From Berberis thunbergii (lineage: Eukaryota > Streptophyta > Magnoliopsida > Ranunculales > Berberidaceae): a stretch of DNA of 64,000 bases. The stretch spans positions 62,001 to 126,000 of the forward strand of contig QNQO01007633.1 of NCBI GenBank assembly GCA_003290165.1. Direction: 5' to 3'. Both the position numbers and the translations under genes were made by a program. This document shows positions 13,212-25,727 of this stretch, piece by piece (position 1 is the stretch's first letter; every line of letters starts with the position of its first letter). The notes under the pieces are model-generated. The model had not been told where the DNA came from. It ran no database searches and worked only from the letters and a program-made list of their open reading frames with translations.

Positions 13212-14913
13212 CCTGAGCAAAGAGATCAAACTCGTCCAATACAAAGACTAAAGTTTTGTGAGCTAAACCATACTCTCTGATAAAAAAGAAAAATTGACGC
13301 ATGTAAATGCACATAAGTACACCATCCACGAGAAAGCCTTTGAAAGAAAACAGAAAAATAGAAAGTACAACAAAAGGGGGCTGGGGGGAGAGCAAACAGA
13401 CCCAGTTCAAAAAACCAAAACTAAATAAAAACAAATAAGCTATCAGAACTTAAGTTGCAATGAAATCATAAAAGATGAAAGAATACAAATCCGACTATCC
13501 ACCTTAATACAGCTATCATGAACTGTGAGTTCTCATCAGCTGAAGCCTACAAAAGCCAAGTTGTATGACGGTTAGAAATCCTTGCCCTTTAAGATCTAAA
13601 GCGTATGCTAACTATCCGAGAAGGTTGTGTACCATTTTTGAGAATGATAATTGATTTTCCAAGCACAGTTGTTTAGCAATCTCCTGGAAAATTCATGTTC
13701 AGGTTAATGGAAACAAATTCAAGGTGAAAGATCTTATAAGGGAAGGATTTATGAGAAGAAAGACCAAAATATGCACTAAGAGATAGCTTTAAAGAGCAAA
13801 ACCAAATTTCAGACTCTGAGAATTGGTGAACTACTGACCTTGAGTGCACAATTATCGTCACTGTGTAATATTACATCCGGTCTGACCTGAATCAGATACA
13901 TAAGTTTTGTAAGTTTTTCTTAATTTAGAGGACTTGCTGAGATACCCATCACAGAACTACTAACTTTTTTATTAAAAAGAAAAGGATGTTTCAATTTGGA
14001 CCCTACCAAACTACCAACATAGAATATGAAACTTGATTGCGTCTAACTTATAATTCAGTTTAGACCCTAAATTGACATAAGCCTTCATAGAATCGTCTAT
14101 TTTATGTAAAAGAAGGAAGAATAACATTTTTTAAAAGTGCACCTTATATGCTAAAAAAAAGTCCAATGTCAAATATCCCAAGCCGGACATCAAAATAGAC
14201 GACCTCGTAACATGCATCAATCTGGGTTCAAAATCATAAGTCGAACATAATTGGGGTTTGCATTCCAAGTTGGCATTGATGGTAATATCCAAATCAAATA
14301 TGCTTTGAAAGCAAAACTAAATAAAATCATGAAATTCTTATTCGCACGCAAGCACATACCACTGAGATCATATCTGCAAATTCAGCATTTAAATCATTGA
14401 GAACAAGATCCAACACCTGAAATCATTAAAAAAATAGATAAATAAATAAATAAGCATGAATGACTAGTAGATTTTTTCCCCATATTATAAATGAGTTTCT
14501 TACGAGTGTTGCAATAACATGGAAAATAATCGACTTTACCTGTTTTTGACCACAACCACGGGGACCGAGCAGCAATAAAGAGTTGTTGCATGCCTCTGTG
14601 ACTGAATTGGAGATAATGAACTTCAACTTGCTGGGAAATGACAAAAGAAACCAACCCTTATCATTAAGACCTTATTCTTCAATCAAAAAAATCCATCACA
14701 AGCTCATAGCAAATAGCGTGATAGATGAAGTAGACGATGAGATTGAATGAGAATGTTAGGGATTTTATTTTGGATAGGGGAGAAGAGAACATACCTGTAA
14801 TTGGAATATGGTGAATCGGAGAAAAACGGGAAGATGGAAGAAGAAGGGTCGCATATTCTTTTCTGGAGACAAATCAGAGCTTCTACGGATGGGGTTTCTC
14901 TTTCTACCCCCAT
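13212..14913 (-). pseudogene. ORC4: Captured 5' half of ORC4 (origin recognition complex subunit 4)
   Basis: Six or seven exons remain in order with introns. Exon 1 begins with ATG at 14913 (MGVERETPSVEALICLQKRI, then DSPYSNYR before GTATGT). Exon 2 is at about 14637-14540 (VTEACNNSLLLLGPRGCG). The next are at 14418-14358 (VLDLVLNDLNAEFADMISV), 13887-13839 (HSDDNCALK), 13681-13632 (EIAKQLCLENQLSFSKM), 13546-13503 (ASADENSQFMIAVL) and 13281-13212 (GLAHKTLVFVLDEFDLFAQ). ORC4 is an AAA+ subunit of the complex that marks replication origins. The Walker A loop here is GPRGCGQ where GPRGCGK is normal, losing the key lysine. The Walker B-like LDEFD is kept. The C-terminal half is absent. Confidence 0.92.
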
Positions 14914-15264
14914 GTTTTGTTTGCTGTGTTATAGAACTAGTATATCACAAACTAGTGAAGACCAACCGAGATCTACAAAGTTGCAAGAACCCTAGTAATA
15001 GAGAAGGAGAAGAAGAAGACCTGGGTGCCTTTTCAATTCCTCTGAAATTGGATGAGGATGCGAGAACCCTAGGGAGCAGGGAAGGAGGGGAGGAGGGAAG
15101 TCGAGGGAGGGAGCAGGGAACGAGAAGGAGCAGGGCGAAGTCAAGTCGAGTGAGGGAGCAGGTCGATGGAGGGAGAGAAGGAGCGCGCAGGTCGATTTTG
15201 TGAAATATTTGTCGATGAAAGTCGAGGAGGGAAGGTCGAGCGCCAAAAATAGCCCCCCAATTTT
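14914..15264 (-). promoter_or_regulatory. Possible ORC4 leader plus GA-rich CACTA leader
   Basis: Upstream of the ORC4 start codon the sequence has motifs common in plant 5' leaders (two CTAGGGTTCT words on the minus strand), then a 250-base purine-rich stretch (plus strand GGGAGCAGGGAACGAGAAGG) up to the subterminal repeats. The captured piece may include ORC4's own leader or promoter. That is inference from position only. Confidence 0.35.
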
Positions 15265-15277
15265 TTTTCGCTTTTCA

Positions 15278-15770
15278 TGTAGCAACGGTTTTTAGCCGTG
15301 GCTAGGCTTAGCAACGGCTCCTAACCGTTGCTAAATTTCTTTTTGCAACGGTTTTTAGCCGTAGCTAGAACTAGCCACGGTTTAAAACCGTTGCTAAATT
15401 TTTTTGTTGCAACGGTTTTGAGTCGTTGCTAAGCCTAGCCACGGCTACAAACCGTTGCTAAATTTTTTTGTTGCAACGGTTTTAAGCCGTTGCTAGATCT
15501 AGCCACGGTTCATAACCGTTGCTAAATTTTTTTTGCAACGGTTTGGAGCCGTTGCAGATAATTCCCACGGTCTGTAGCCGTGGCTAATATTAGCCACGGT
15601 TTTTAGCCGTGCCAAATATACCAACGGTTTTAAACCGTGGCCAGGGTGTTTAGTACCCACGGTTTTAAGCCGTTGGTACTTATAGCTACGGTTTTTGGCC
15701 GTGGCAAATGCACCAACGGTTTAGAACCGTGGGCAGCTCGGCGTAGCTAAATGGCCCTTTTGGTGTAGTG
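15278..15770. repeat. CACTA right subterminal repeats and terminus
   Basis: About twenty copies of the AGCAACGGTTTT / AACCGTTGCTA near-palindrome, ending with the inverted terminus at 15755-15770. Same family as the left array. Confidence 0.92.
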
Positions 15771-15773
15771 TGA

Positions 15774-18247
15774 AATGCAGTCCTTAGTCCATATAAACTT
15801 GACATCCTTTCGAGTCAGACTCGTCAAATGTGCTGCAATCAATGAAAATTGCTCAATAAATCTCCTGTAATATCCAGCCAACTCTAAGAAACTCTGAATT
15901 TCACTGGCATTAGTGGGTTGTTTCCATTATTTAACTGCTACAACTTTGTTAGGATCGACCGCTATCCCTTCGCTAGAAATCACATGCCCAAGAAATCTCA
16001 CATCTTTCTCCCAAAAGTGGCAGTTACTAAATTTAACATACAGCTTGTGATTTCTTAAAGTCTGCAACACTACTTTCAAATGCTCTCGATAGTTCTCCAT
16101 GTTTCGGGAATATAACATAATATCATCAATGAAAATGATAACAAATTTATCAAGGTATGGACGAAAAATACGGTTTATCAAATCCATAAAGAAAGCATGA
16201 GCATTGGTCAATCCAAAGGGCATGACCAGAAATTCATATAACCCATATCGAGTCCAAAACGTCGTCAAATGTATGCTTTGCTCTTCAACACCCATCTGGT
16301 ACCCAGTCCTCAAATCCAACTGTGAAAATACAACCGCCCATTTCAACTAATCTAACAAATCATCTATCGGCGGAAAAGAGTACTTATTTTTTTATGGTCA
16401 CCTTATCTAGTTATCTATAGTTGACACACATCCTCAAAATATCATCCTTCTTATAAGCAAAGATAGCAGGCGCGCCCCATGGAGAATTACTTGGTTGAAT
16501 AAACCTAAGTATACACACCTCAAAGGATTAACCATATAGTTACTCACAAATATGCACATATATATATATATATATAACTATTATAAATAAAAACATACGA
16601 GAGAAATTTCTTACCCCTTCTGGAGTAATTCCTCTAGTTGGACTTTCATCTCATCCAACTGTTTGGAGCCCATCGATACGCAGCTTTCAAAATCAGTGTC
16701 AATTCGAAATTTGACTTCTCTCTTGGGTGGTAGACCGGAAATCTTATGAAATACATCTACATAATCTTTCACCACCTCAACCATACTAATATGTTTCTCT
16801 GGTATATCCATAGAGTATAGAGTGTTCGTCATTATGGAGTCCCCACAAAGTTCACAAACATGACTAACTCGCGGCAACCCTGGTGTATCTATCATAACGG
16901 TCCTTGTGGCACAATCTATAGTAACATAGTTTTTACCCAACCAATCCATCCCAAAAATAACATGAAAACTCTCAAAATTCATAACTATCAAATCCGCGAC
17001 AAGTTTTCGACCCATTAAAGAGATCTCAAAATTTCTAAATTGCTCAGATAATGTGACAGTGCCTCCTATGGGTGTCTCAACACATAAAGGTATGATAAGT
17101 GACATAGTTTTAAGGTTTTATTTTTCTACCATTTGACGAGAAATAAAAGAATGAGAAGCACCATAATCAAATAATACCATTTAAGGTTTTCTTTTCTACC
17201 ATTTGAGTAGTGATGATACCTTCAACATTCTCATTCTCTTGCCTTGGTATAAGCGCAAATGCACGTGCTGGAGCTGGTGGGGTCTACCTACCCTGCGGAG
17301 CGCCTCGCCCACTGAGACAATCACGAATGAGATGCCCTGGCTGGTTACATCTATAGCATAACCTATCAGTGGGAGCTTGCCCTCGCGGTGCTGCAGGTGC
17401 CTGAGGTCAAGGAACATAAGGTCGAGGTTGCTAATATGGACCTTGCAGGCCCTAGTTCTGAAATGTCGGTCTCTGCCACTGCTACCCTTGGGGCCTAAAG
17501 CCACCCTACAACTTGAAACCTCCCTAGGACTCAACTCCTCCTTGGGCCTCTGCTGAAACTGACCTCCAGATTGGAACCTAGGCTGATACTAAAATCTAAG
17601 TCCTCGTTGATTCTGATCATAAGGCCTATACCTGCTCAGCTCTCGATTCCTAGATGAACGCGAGTTTCTAGACGACTCACTTCCCATGCTCTTCTTCCTG
17701 GCCTCTCGAAAAGCGGCGTTTTGCTCTTCGAACTTGAGAGCTAAGTCTAAAACTCTATCGAATGGTTCTTTATCAAAGGATAAAAGCGACTTTGATAAAT
17801 AATTACCAAACCCTTGATAAACTTTTGATTCTTCTTGGCAGTAGTATCAATCAAGTATGGAGCATACCGAGTCAACTCATTGAATTTTGTCACATATTGG
17901 GTCACCGACTTTGTACCTTGCGTCAAACTAAGGAACTCTGCAGCTAGCTGAGATTTCACAGCTTCGGGTACAAATTGACAGTCAAATTTGGACTTCAAAG
18001 TCACCCAAGTCATAACAGCCGCATCCATTTTCACCCAAATCATAACAGCCGCATCCATACTCTCCTCGATAGAATCCCACCAATACCTGGCATTACCATC
18101 CAAATTATGAGCAGCTAATTCTTGTTTCTGTATTTCAATCATTTGCATCCTATTGAATACGATTTCACACTTGCGAATCCACTTCTCAGCTGCAATAGGT
18201 CCAGTCTCTCTATTAAACCTCTGACCGCCTAGGTTCCCAAACTCCAA
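15774..18247 (-). pseudogene. Ty3 gag-protease-reverse transcriptase remnant
   Basis: Gag (18247-17747) has the retrotransposon gag core (NARYWWDSIEES, FLSLTQGTKSVTQYVTKFNE). A 30-bp tandem duplication within it repeats AAVM(I/T)WV. The CCHC zinc knuckle lies at about 17360-17300 (CYRCNQPGHLIRDC). The protease active site near 17175 reads LFDYGASHSFIS, with Asp-Tyr in place of the usual Asp-Thr/Ser. Reverse transcriptase follows ([29 protein letters not shown]). A foreign stretch of about 105 bases with a TA repeat (16505-16608) splits the reverse transcriptase start between EELLQKG and [12 protein letters not shown]. Several stops are present. Dead copy. Confidence 0.88.
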
Positions 18248-18263
18248 TTTTATGCATGTTGCT

Positions 18264-18760
18264 ATTTTATGTACAACATATTTTTATACACTAATTATTA
18301 GGACTTGTAAAAAAGTGCATCATAAATTAATACTGAAACAATAACAATTATTAAAAAAAAAATAGAGATAGATGAGTAATCAAAATCACAAGTGGAGTAT
18401 ACAATAGAGTTTAACTCACTGTTTTTGCAAAAATCCCAAAGTTTGAGCAAACATGCTTCCTTTATCGCCTCCCTCTTTTTTCTAAGTAGGTTTTCCTTTT
18501 CTTATGTGTGTATCCAAAGAGAAAATGAGGCTAGGTTTTCTTTTAAATGAGTTTTTAATTAGGGTTTTACTAGCTTTAGCTAAACACAACCACCACTCCT
18601 CTTTTACCCACCACCAACCTAAACATAGGTCCCAAATTAAAATCATAAAATATATAAATATTTATAACTATTATCAATTAATAAATATTACCAATAAATA
18701 AATATTATTAATTATTAAGATAGTAATATTATATTGGTAAGTGATTTGACGGGTATTACA
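18264..18760 (-). repeat. Right LTR of the Ty3 element (truncated)
   Basis: Matches 2605-3104 closely, with few substitutions and small indels. Its left edge abuts gag coding sequence with no primer-binding site, so a deletion removed the LTR end and the leader. It starts TGTAATACCCG on the minus strand. Confidence 0.9.
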
Positions 18761-18765
18761 CCACC

Positions 18766-18998
18766 CCAACTTCATCCATCATAGTGTTCTTTGGAGAAGC
18801 ATGAACAAGCATCACTTGTTGAAGCTCCTTGAGGGCTTGAACCCCGGCTTGCTCTTTGACCTTCTTGAGTGTATCACACAAATCAAGCTCATCTATCATC
18901 TTCTTCGTATCCAATTTCTCACTCACAACCCCCAAAACTCTATCTTTCACGACACTGTTTAGATCTAATACATGCCCTCCGAATATTGAAGGTATGCA
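18766..18998 (-). other. Unrecognised coding-like fragment beside the LTR
   Basis: An open frame with no ATG start reads, on the minus strand, FGGHVLDLNSVVKDRVLGVV and then LDELDLCDTLKKV-like helical sequence, running to the LTR edge. The composition looks coding (regular charge pattern, few rare residues). I do not recognise a family. It may be a host exon cut by the Ty3 insertion or an older repeat. Confidence 0.25.
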
Positions 18999-20053
18999 AT
19001 TGACTGTTAATTAGAGATTGATTATGGCATAACCATGGTTTAACCTAAGGTAAGAGTAAAATGGTCCAAAAATTAGTCTTGACCAGTCAATGACGTGGAC
19101 TTAACGGCTCTGTCAGAAAATGAGTGTTAGATTCAATTAATTTTTAAATTGATGGCCAAACTCTAATAAGTATAAACTAATAAGCATCAAACTAAAAAAA
19201 AAATCCTTTAAATAATGATGAAAATGTTAAAATAGGAAATGTGGTTGAAGTGATGAAAAATAGGAAATCCCTAAATTTAGCTTTTGATTAAGGGAAAATG
19301 ACTTATAAAACCTACTTTTTACAATTATATACCACATTATACTCTAACAATTGAAAATGCCTTAAAAGGCATATTTTTTTTTATATAATTAATGACCCTT
19401 AAAAGTCACAAACCCGATCCATAGTTTTAAAATAATTAGAAACACATTTTTATCCTTTTACTTAAGTGATCAATTTTCAAAATTTATTCACCTTCTTAAA
19501 ACCAATCATAAGTTTACTTTCAGATTTTATTTTATTTTACTTCCAGATTAACCAGCAAGAATTGATCAATTGAAAAAATATCAAATTGCGCTAAAAATTG
19601 CATATTTCGCTTGTTTCAATATAACTAGAATTTGAATATATAATTAACAACACCATGTCAATGTGTCTAAAAATACGAGTATATTTGACTTTTCACATAT
19701 CTTTTAGCCATGATTTAAGTTTGTACCATTTAATAGTCTTGAATTATAAAAAGTAGGCATTTTGAAACATTTTCAATTGTTAGTGTCTTATGTGGTAGAC
19801 AATTATAAAAATTAGGCCTTATAAGTCATTTTTCTTTGATTAAAATGAGGGATGATTGATCTTCATTTTAACTTTTACCCTTAGAGATGTTTTTACTCCA
19901 TATTATACACAAGAACTAACTTATCCTTACTCAACACATGCATAACAAATAGGTGCGCAAGTTATTCATGTGAGTTATTTACATATTCTACGTTGTTGAA
20001 TGAAATGAAAATTGTTCCTCAAATATTACTTCAAACAAAGTTGAGTTCACATA

Positions 20054-20332
20054 GACTACACTAAATTGACATTTTTATAATAACCTATAAAATAGTATCA
20101 CTTTTGAATTGTAATAGTCCATCAAACAATTTTTCACAAACAAAATGATACAACAATTGTATCACCTTAAAGAGTGTGATACTATTCATAGTGATCCAAT
20201 TTATTGTATCATTTTTTTTTGTAATTATTTTTTATTAAATTTAATTTTGATTTGAAATTGTTTGGTGAGCTCTTACAGATAAAAAATGTTAATGTTTTTT
20301 AGTTGTTATAAATATGCTAATTTAATACAGTG
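20054..20332. mobile_element. Foldback MITE, family A (copy 1)
   Basis: The left end reads ACTACACTAAATTGACA. The right end, reversed, reads CACTGTATTAAATTAGCA. The arms pair over about 70 bases through CACCAAACAATTT. The same family occurs at 62830-63137. The CACTACACCAAATTGACA-like tips suggest a CACTA-derived miniature element, but no target duplication is clear. Confidence 0.75.
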
Positions 20333-22931
20333 AGATACACTACCGGTGACAAATAGGCAGGGATATGGACATAGTGACATAGTGATGCTTGTGACATTAT
20401 GGAATTATCCAACCCATGACTCTTACCACACATAGCAATGCAAATAAGTTAGGACAATGGATGACCAAATTTATAGGTCAGGTAGAAATTCACCATTTCT
20501 TCTTCTACTTCAATTCTTGAATTTGAAGATTTAATCATTTATGTGGGTTGGAAAATAACAACAGTAGAAGTTGAATTAGATACAATAGCAACTGAGCCAA
20601 GAAAAGATCATTACAAATACAAACCTTCATGGATTATCTTGGAGCCAAAACTCGGCAGGGTTCTCAGTAAGGCTCATTGAGCTCACCAATATCTACATAG
20701 CCCATTATCCTGGGCCTGGTTCTGGAGTCACAACTTTCTTCAAACCAAGTATTAGAATTTCATTTGATTTTGTTCATTTGTTGATTCAGGGTGTAGCATT
20801 CATTCTTTGTTTTGCTTTTGAAATATAAAACAACTAATCTGTGTTCTGTGAATGTCCGTGGACTATGGAACCCACAGTGTCAACAAAATCGAACTAAAAG
20901 ATGGTGTATTACGATATTTGTTTGTCAAACTTAGAAGTAATGCCGAAACAACAACAACAAAAAAAAAAAAGGCGAAATGGATAAGGAAGAATTATCCAAT
21001 GCCTAAAGCACATTCAGCGACTGGAAACAACGCTTAACTTCTAGATTTGGCTAGATTATATTTTCTTAAATGAGAAGAAGTCAAGGTTTAACACAGTACG
21101 ATGAGATCGAATAATCAAGTTGTATCATAAATAATGCTGAACAAACAAGTACATGTCCCCATAACCAATAACTCAATAAACATCGCTTTTACACATAAAT
21201 ATCATCATACTTCAACACGTTATGAAATATCTAAACTTTATGGTTATAAAAATCGACCCAAACCATCCATCAATAATAAACACACAAAAATAATTATATC
21301 TTCTATGTGCCGCATGACAAAAAATGACACGCCCACTATAAGTTTCTGGGTGTATCTTGTTGTTTGGCATGCGACAAGAACATCGTCAAGGTTTGGGAAT
21401 TTGAGACTCATCGTCATCGTAATTATTGATGAGTAATTTCAACCTAATTCTTGTTTGTTTATGCAATCTCAATTTAGATCATGTTAAAGTCTTCTTCATT
21501 TAATGCTCAACAATCAAATCAAATGATATTAAGAGACATAGTAAATAATAAATAAAATTAACAAGGAGTTGTTACATGTACTCGAATATTTGATTTGGTT
21601 GCATCAATATTTTGAGATGTTTTGACTTTGTTGTACTAAAATATTAACTTACATTTTCATCAATAAAAATCATTTGGTGGTTAAATTTTCTTGGTGAAAA
21701 ATAAAAGTAAATCTCATCAATAAAACTAAACTTCAATTACAAATTCTGAACTTTTAAATGTGCTTCCAAATATCAAAGATACACTAACCATCGTAACAAG
21801 TTCTACAAGAAATAGCAAATACTTTGGTATGTTGTTGATTTAAGATTTTGTACGGATGATTTTTATTGTAAAATTTTTTATGTAGAGTCGAATACGAATA
21901 CATTTTTTTTTAAGTTGCAACCACTTATATTTCTTATAATTTATTTATTGGCGCGTTTAAACGAGAAATTTTCATCACTATATAGTTTCTATTAATTAAA
22001 AAAAATTAAATTGGTATTACATCTTTTAGATTAGTGTAATAAAGTCGAAACATCTCAAAATGTCGGTGCAATAAAGAGTTGTTGCAATCGAGTACACGTA
22101 GCAAATCTCACTGCTAGATGTTAACTCCGAATTTTACTTTATTAGTAGCATCTTGCATGCATATTAATATTGCTAGTGTAATATCTATACAAGGGCGTAG
22201 ACACTAATAACCATTGAATGAGTCGGCGATTTGAGTTCTGATTCGTTTAAAATTTGAAATTTCCCTATTTGTTTCGTTAAGTAGCGTTATTGAAAAACAA
22301 AAATCAAGATTTATTTGTATTACAAATCTTCAAAACAAACATAACTCTTATCTTTCGAAACGTAGCGGTCTAGATTCATATTTAACATAACCCTTAAAAT
22401 GAAATATAGAAAAATAAAATAAAATGGGAACCCGTAATTAACCTCTAAATTCAACTTTGAGACCATATCAATCATTTTTCTATCAATTATATATGTTGGC
22501 CTATAAATAGGGTTACAATACTTGAACAAGAAGCAAAAAATAAGTGAGACCTAAACCAACAAGTAATTGTATGTAGACATGATAAGAGATTCGAATGTCT
22601 TAGAAGAAGGTGCAACTCATCCTACTTTGTTCCACCATAATTATTGGTTGAATTTGGGTTTTAGCTACTTTGGTCAATTACTAGGGTCTGATGAAGTCAA
22701 GATAAGCACTTATTAATTATGGATTGAAGGCTTTCATTTTGATTAGAAGACAAGTTTGCTTTTAAATCATAAGCAAAAGCCGAACTTCTATCACTCTAAT
22801 GAACATATAATTTGACTATTTTGACCTTATGTAGAACATAAGACCTAACTTTTCGTGCTTAATTTTTTTTGTTGTGCAGGCATTTGCAATCATATACGCA
22901 GGGTCGGATCTACTATGGGGCCAGGAGTGAG

Positions 22932-23106
22932 GCTAGGAAATCATGTTTTGTAAACATGTTTCATAACCATGATGATGTGACATCGTTAGAGGAGTTTTTT
23001 ACAATTTTGAGATACACATAAAATCTTCAGAGATTTCATCATTCTTTCCAGATCATGACACGTCATCATGATTGCAAAACATGTTTACAAAACATGGTTT
23101 CCTAGC
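22932..23106. mobile_element. Foldback MITE, 175 bp
   Basis: The left end GCTAGGAAATCATGTTTTG is mirrored by the right end CAAAACATGGTTTCCTAGC, and pairing continues inward (ATGATGATGTGACA against CGTCATCATG). The superfamily is not determined. Confidence 0.8.
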
Positions 23107-24540
23107 ATTTCTGATGGGGCCAGTGGTAGTTACCCCCAACTTTTAAAATATTTTTAGTAAATAACTTGTATTTCAAAAATTGCAATTGTATAATGTATAA
23201 TATAATATAATAATTATTTTTTCAATTATATTAACATGTCTTTGTTAGTGTTGTGGTTGAAAGTTTAACATTTTTTATAAATGACCCAAATTCGATACTC
23301 TTAGAGATCATTTTATTTTATTTTTATTTTCAATAAATTTGCAAACATTAAAAAATTGTTTAGGATAAGAAAATTTTATTTTCAATCCTCTTAGAGCGTA
23401 TAATATAAAATCTCAAACAAAAAAAACATTTGAAATTAATATCTAAAATAATAACATTCAATAACGATATATATCATTAGTCAGCTCATACAAAATTTGA
23501 GCTCATATAAACCATTTTTTCTATGAATTTCATATTTTTTAAGCTTTAACTAGATACTCATTCTTATTATTTTGTGATTTTAGTTATATATTATAGTTAA
23601 TACGCTCTCTTAAGAATGTGCTTTGATGATGATGACGATGATGATCATTTTTCTTGATATTATTGTTGGATATCTCATTCATACGCATCCTTTCTTTATT
23701 CTCGAGTATCTAGTGAGTGAATTATAGACGGTGTTCGAAAAGATCAAATCTTTGATGATTCATCATAGATTATTGAATTACGAAAATTTCCTACTACACT
23801 TTGCAGTGAGTTGAGGGCATTTTTTGTCATTTGTCTGACAACACATGTCGATCGATTCCGCCTGGTCAGCCTTATAGGTAACCTGCGTGTCGAGCAATGA
23901 GAAGTAGTATTCACCATTAAGAAAAACCAGGTGTCTGTATACATCCAAAGGCAATTGGATGGCTCATCACCTCAACGCGTTACATTGACCAAACTTTCTT
24001 CACATAAGGCAGCGCTATTTCCAATACACCCCCCTGTGTTTTTGCTCACAACACCACAAACTGAAAAGACAACTAGATAAACATCACCTTACAACCAAAA
24101 GTCAAACAGTCAAACCTTCACACGTGTGGAGCCCATCCAGAAATGATAACACACGAAGCGCGTGTTACTGCTACGCATTAAAGAATTACCAGTGGGGCAA
24201 AATGGAAATATAAGGATGTTTCTGGATGTGTATGATTTTTGAAAAACATTTATGAGAAAAATAAGTTTTCTTTGTAAAAAAAAAAAAAATCATTATTTGA
24301 TTTCAACAAATTTGTTTTTATTATTTTTTTTTATAAGAGATAACCTTTCTCAACGTGGGGAGAGACCACTAATTAGTGTTTGAGAACTAGGATGTTAAAT
24401 ACGTGAATGCCAATTTTACTCCTCTCCAATTATAATGATTAAATTGAGTAGATTTTTTTCTTCATAAAGCGATTTCTATTTTATGGAGGAATTGTTGAAG
24501 AGAAGAAATGAATTGTTTAACAAGGTTTTGTTACTCAGAT

Positions 24541-25054
24541 TATGAGTGGACACGGGATGGGATGAGATGAGATAGACTCATCCCTATCACATTTCATTCA
24601 TTCGGGATCGGGATCAGGATCGGAATCAGGACGAGATGGAATGAAATAGATCTCATTCTGACCTCGTCTCATCTTAAACGGGATCGAGACGGGACATGAC
24701 AAGATGAGCACGTACTAAATAGTCCTCCAATAAAAAAATTTATCTCACATTACTCACACATCAATAATGTCAAATTTATATATATATATATAACTTACAT
24801 CATAAATAATAATATATATTACATAAATATATATTAAATTATTTAGAAGAGCATTTTTATTAAAATTAATAATAATAAATATTAAATAAATAAATTCGAA
24901 ATGGGACGGGATAAGTAGGATTGAAAATCTTCATCCCACTCTAAATCAAGACGGAATGGGATCGGGATGAGTTTGATCAAATCCCAAAAGAATTCAAAAA
25001 AATCGGAACGAAACGGAACGGATTTGAAATCGTGGAATGAGATACCCACTCCTA
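24541..25054. mobile_element. Non-autonomous hAT element, 514 bp
   Basis: Ends are TATGAGTGG and CCACTCCTA, flanked by an 8-bp duplication (ACTCAGAT at 24533-24540, ACTCAGAC at 25055-25062, one change). The interior is full of GGGATGGGAT/ATCCCGTCCC-like words and has no transposase. It lies about 370 bp upstream of the DREB2 promoter elements. Confidence 0.8.
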
Positions 25055-25425
25055 ACTCAGACATTGAGTCTCTTGAGGGTTTTAAGTCGCGAAGACAATA
25101 TCGAATATGAAAACATTATCAGAGAGAGCCTAAATAAAGTTTTCTCAATTCAAGCCTAAAAATATTTCACCGGTAAAGAAATTTTCTTTGTTTTAGAAAA
25201 AATCAAACACCAAAAAACTCGACTTTTGGAGTTTTTTTTTTTTTTAAGACTGAAACACCCATAAATCAAAACGGTCATACCTCCTCCACAGATGTGGGGG
25301 GGGAAAGTTTCAGTGGTGGCGAAATGGAAATATCTAGATAATTCTGGGTCGAATCAGAATATATTAAAATTAGAAAAAGGGCAAATCAAAATCTTGGTGG
25401 GTAGGGAGAGAGGAGTCTATATCGG

Positions 25426-25520
25426 GAAAGTTCTACGACACGTGTCGAAATTTATGACAGCTTTCGCCACGTCATGATTGAAAATATCTTCTTGTTGAAG
25501 CGAAAGGTTGGGTTATAAAT
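25426..25520 (+). promoter_or_regulatory. DREB2 promoter: heat-shock-like element, G-box/ABRE, TATA box
   Basis: In order: GAAAGTTC (25426-25433, a minimal GAAnnTTC heat-shock element), CACGTG within ACACGTGT (25439-25444), CCACGTCA (25467-25474) and TATAAAT (25514-25520). ABRE/G-box and heat-shock elements are the expected controls of DREB2 genes. The spacing to a leader of about 180 bases fits. The calls rest on motif matching only. Confidence 0.6.
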
Positions 25521-25727
25521 ATGCGAGAGCTTTAGCGAAGAGACTTCTCTTCGTCTCTCGAAACAAAGAAAAGCCAAATTGTTTTCAAGATAAATTCGAA
25601 ACTTGAAGAAATCTTTGAAAGAAGAACACAACGGCAGTGAAGTGAAGGAATAGCGAAAAAAACGCAAAATTTGGGGGTAAAGATCAGATTTCTTTTATTT
25701 ATTCAAGAGGAGTTTTTTTCACCGCGC

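Larger units (their letters stand above)
18999..24540. other. Intergenic AT-rich DNA with two MITEs
   Basis: Apart from the MITEs at 20054-20332 and 22932-23106 I see no gene. Open frames here are short and low-complexity. A start of CAGGGTCGGATCTAC at 22899 resembles the ends of the hAT family found at 61915-62464, and the 22932 MITE sits inside that remnant. Confidence 0.5.

Noticed and set aside
15000..15260. A 131-codon basic plus-strand frame (Glu/Arg/Gly-rich)
   Set aside because: It comes from a purine-rich low-complexity leader in the CACTA element, with no domain.
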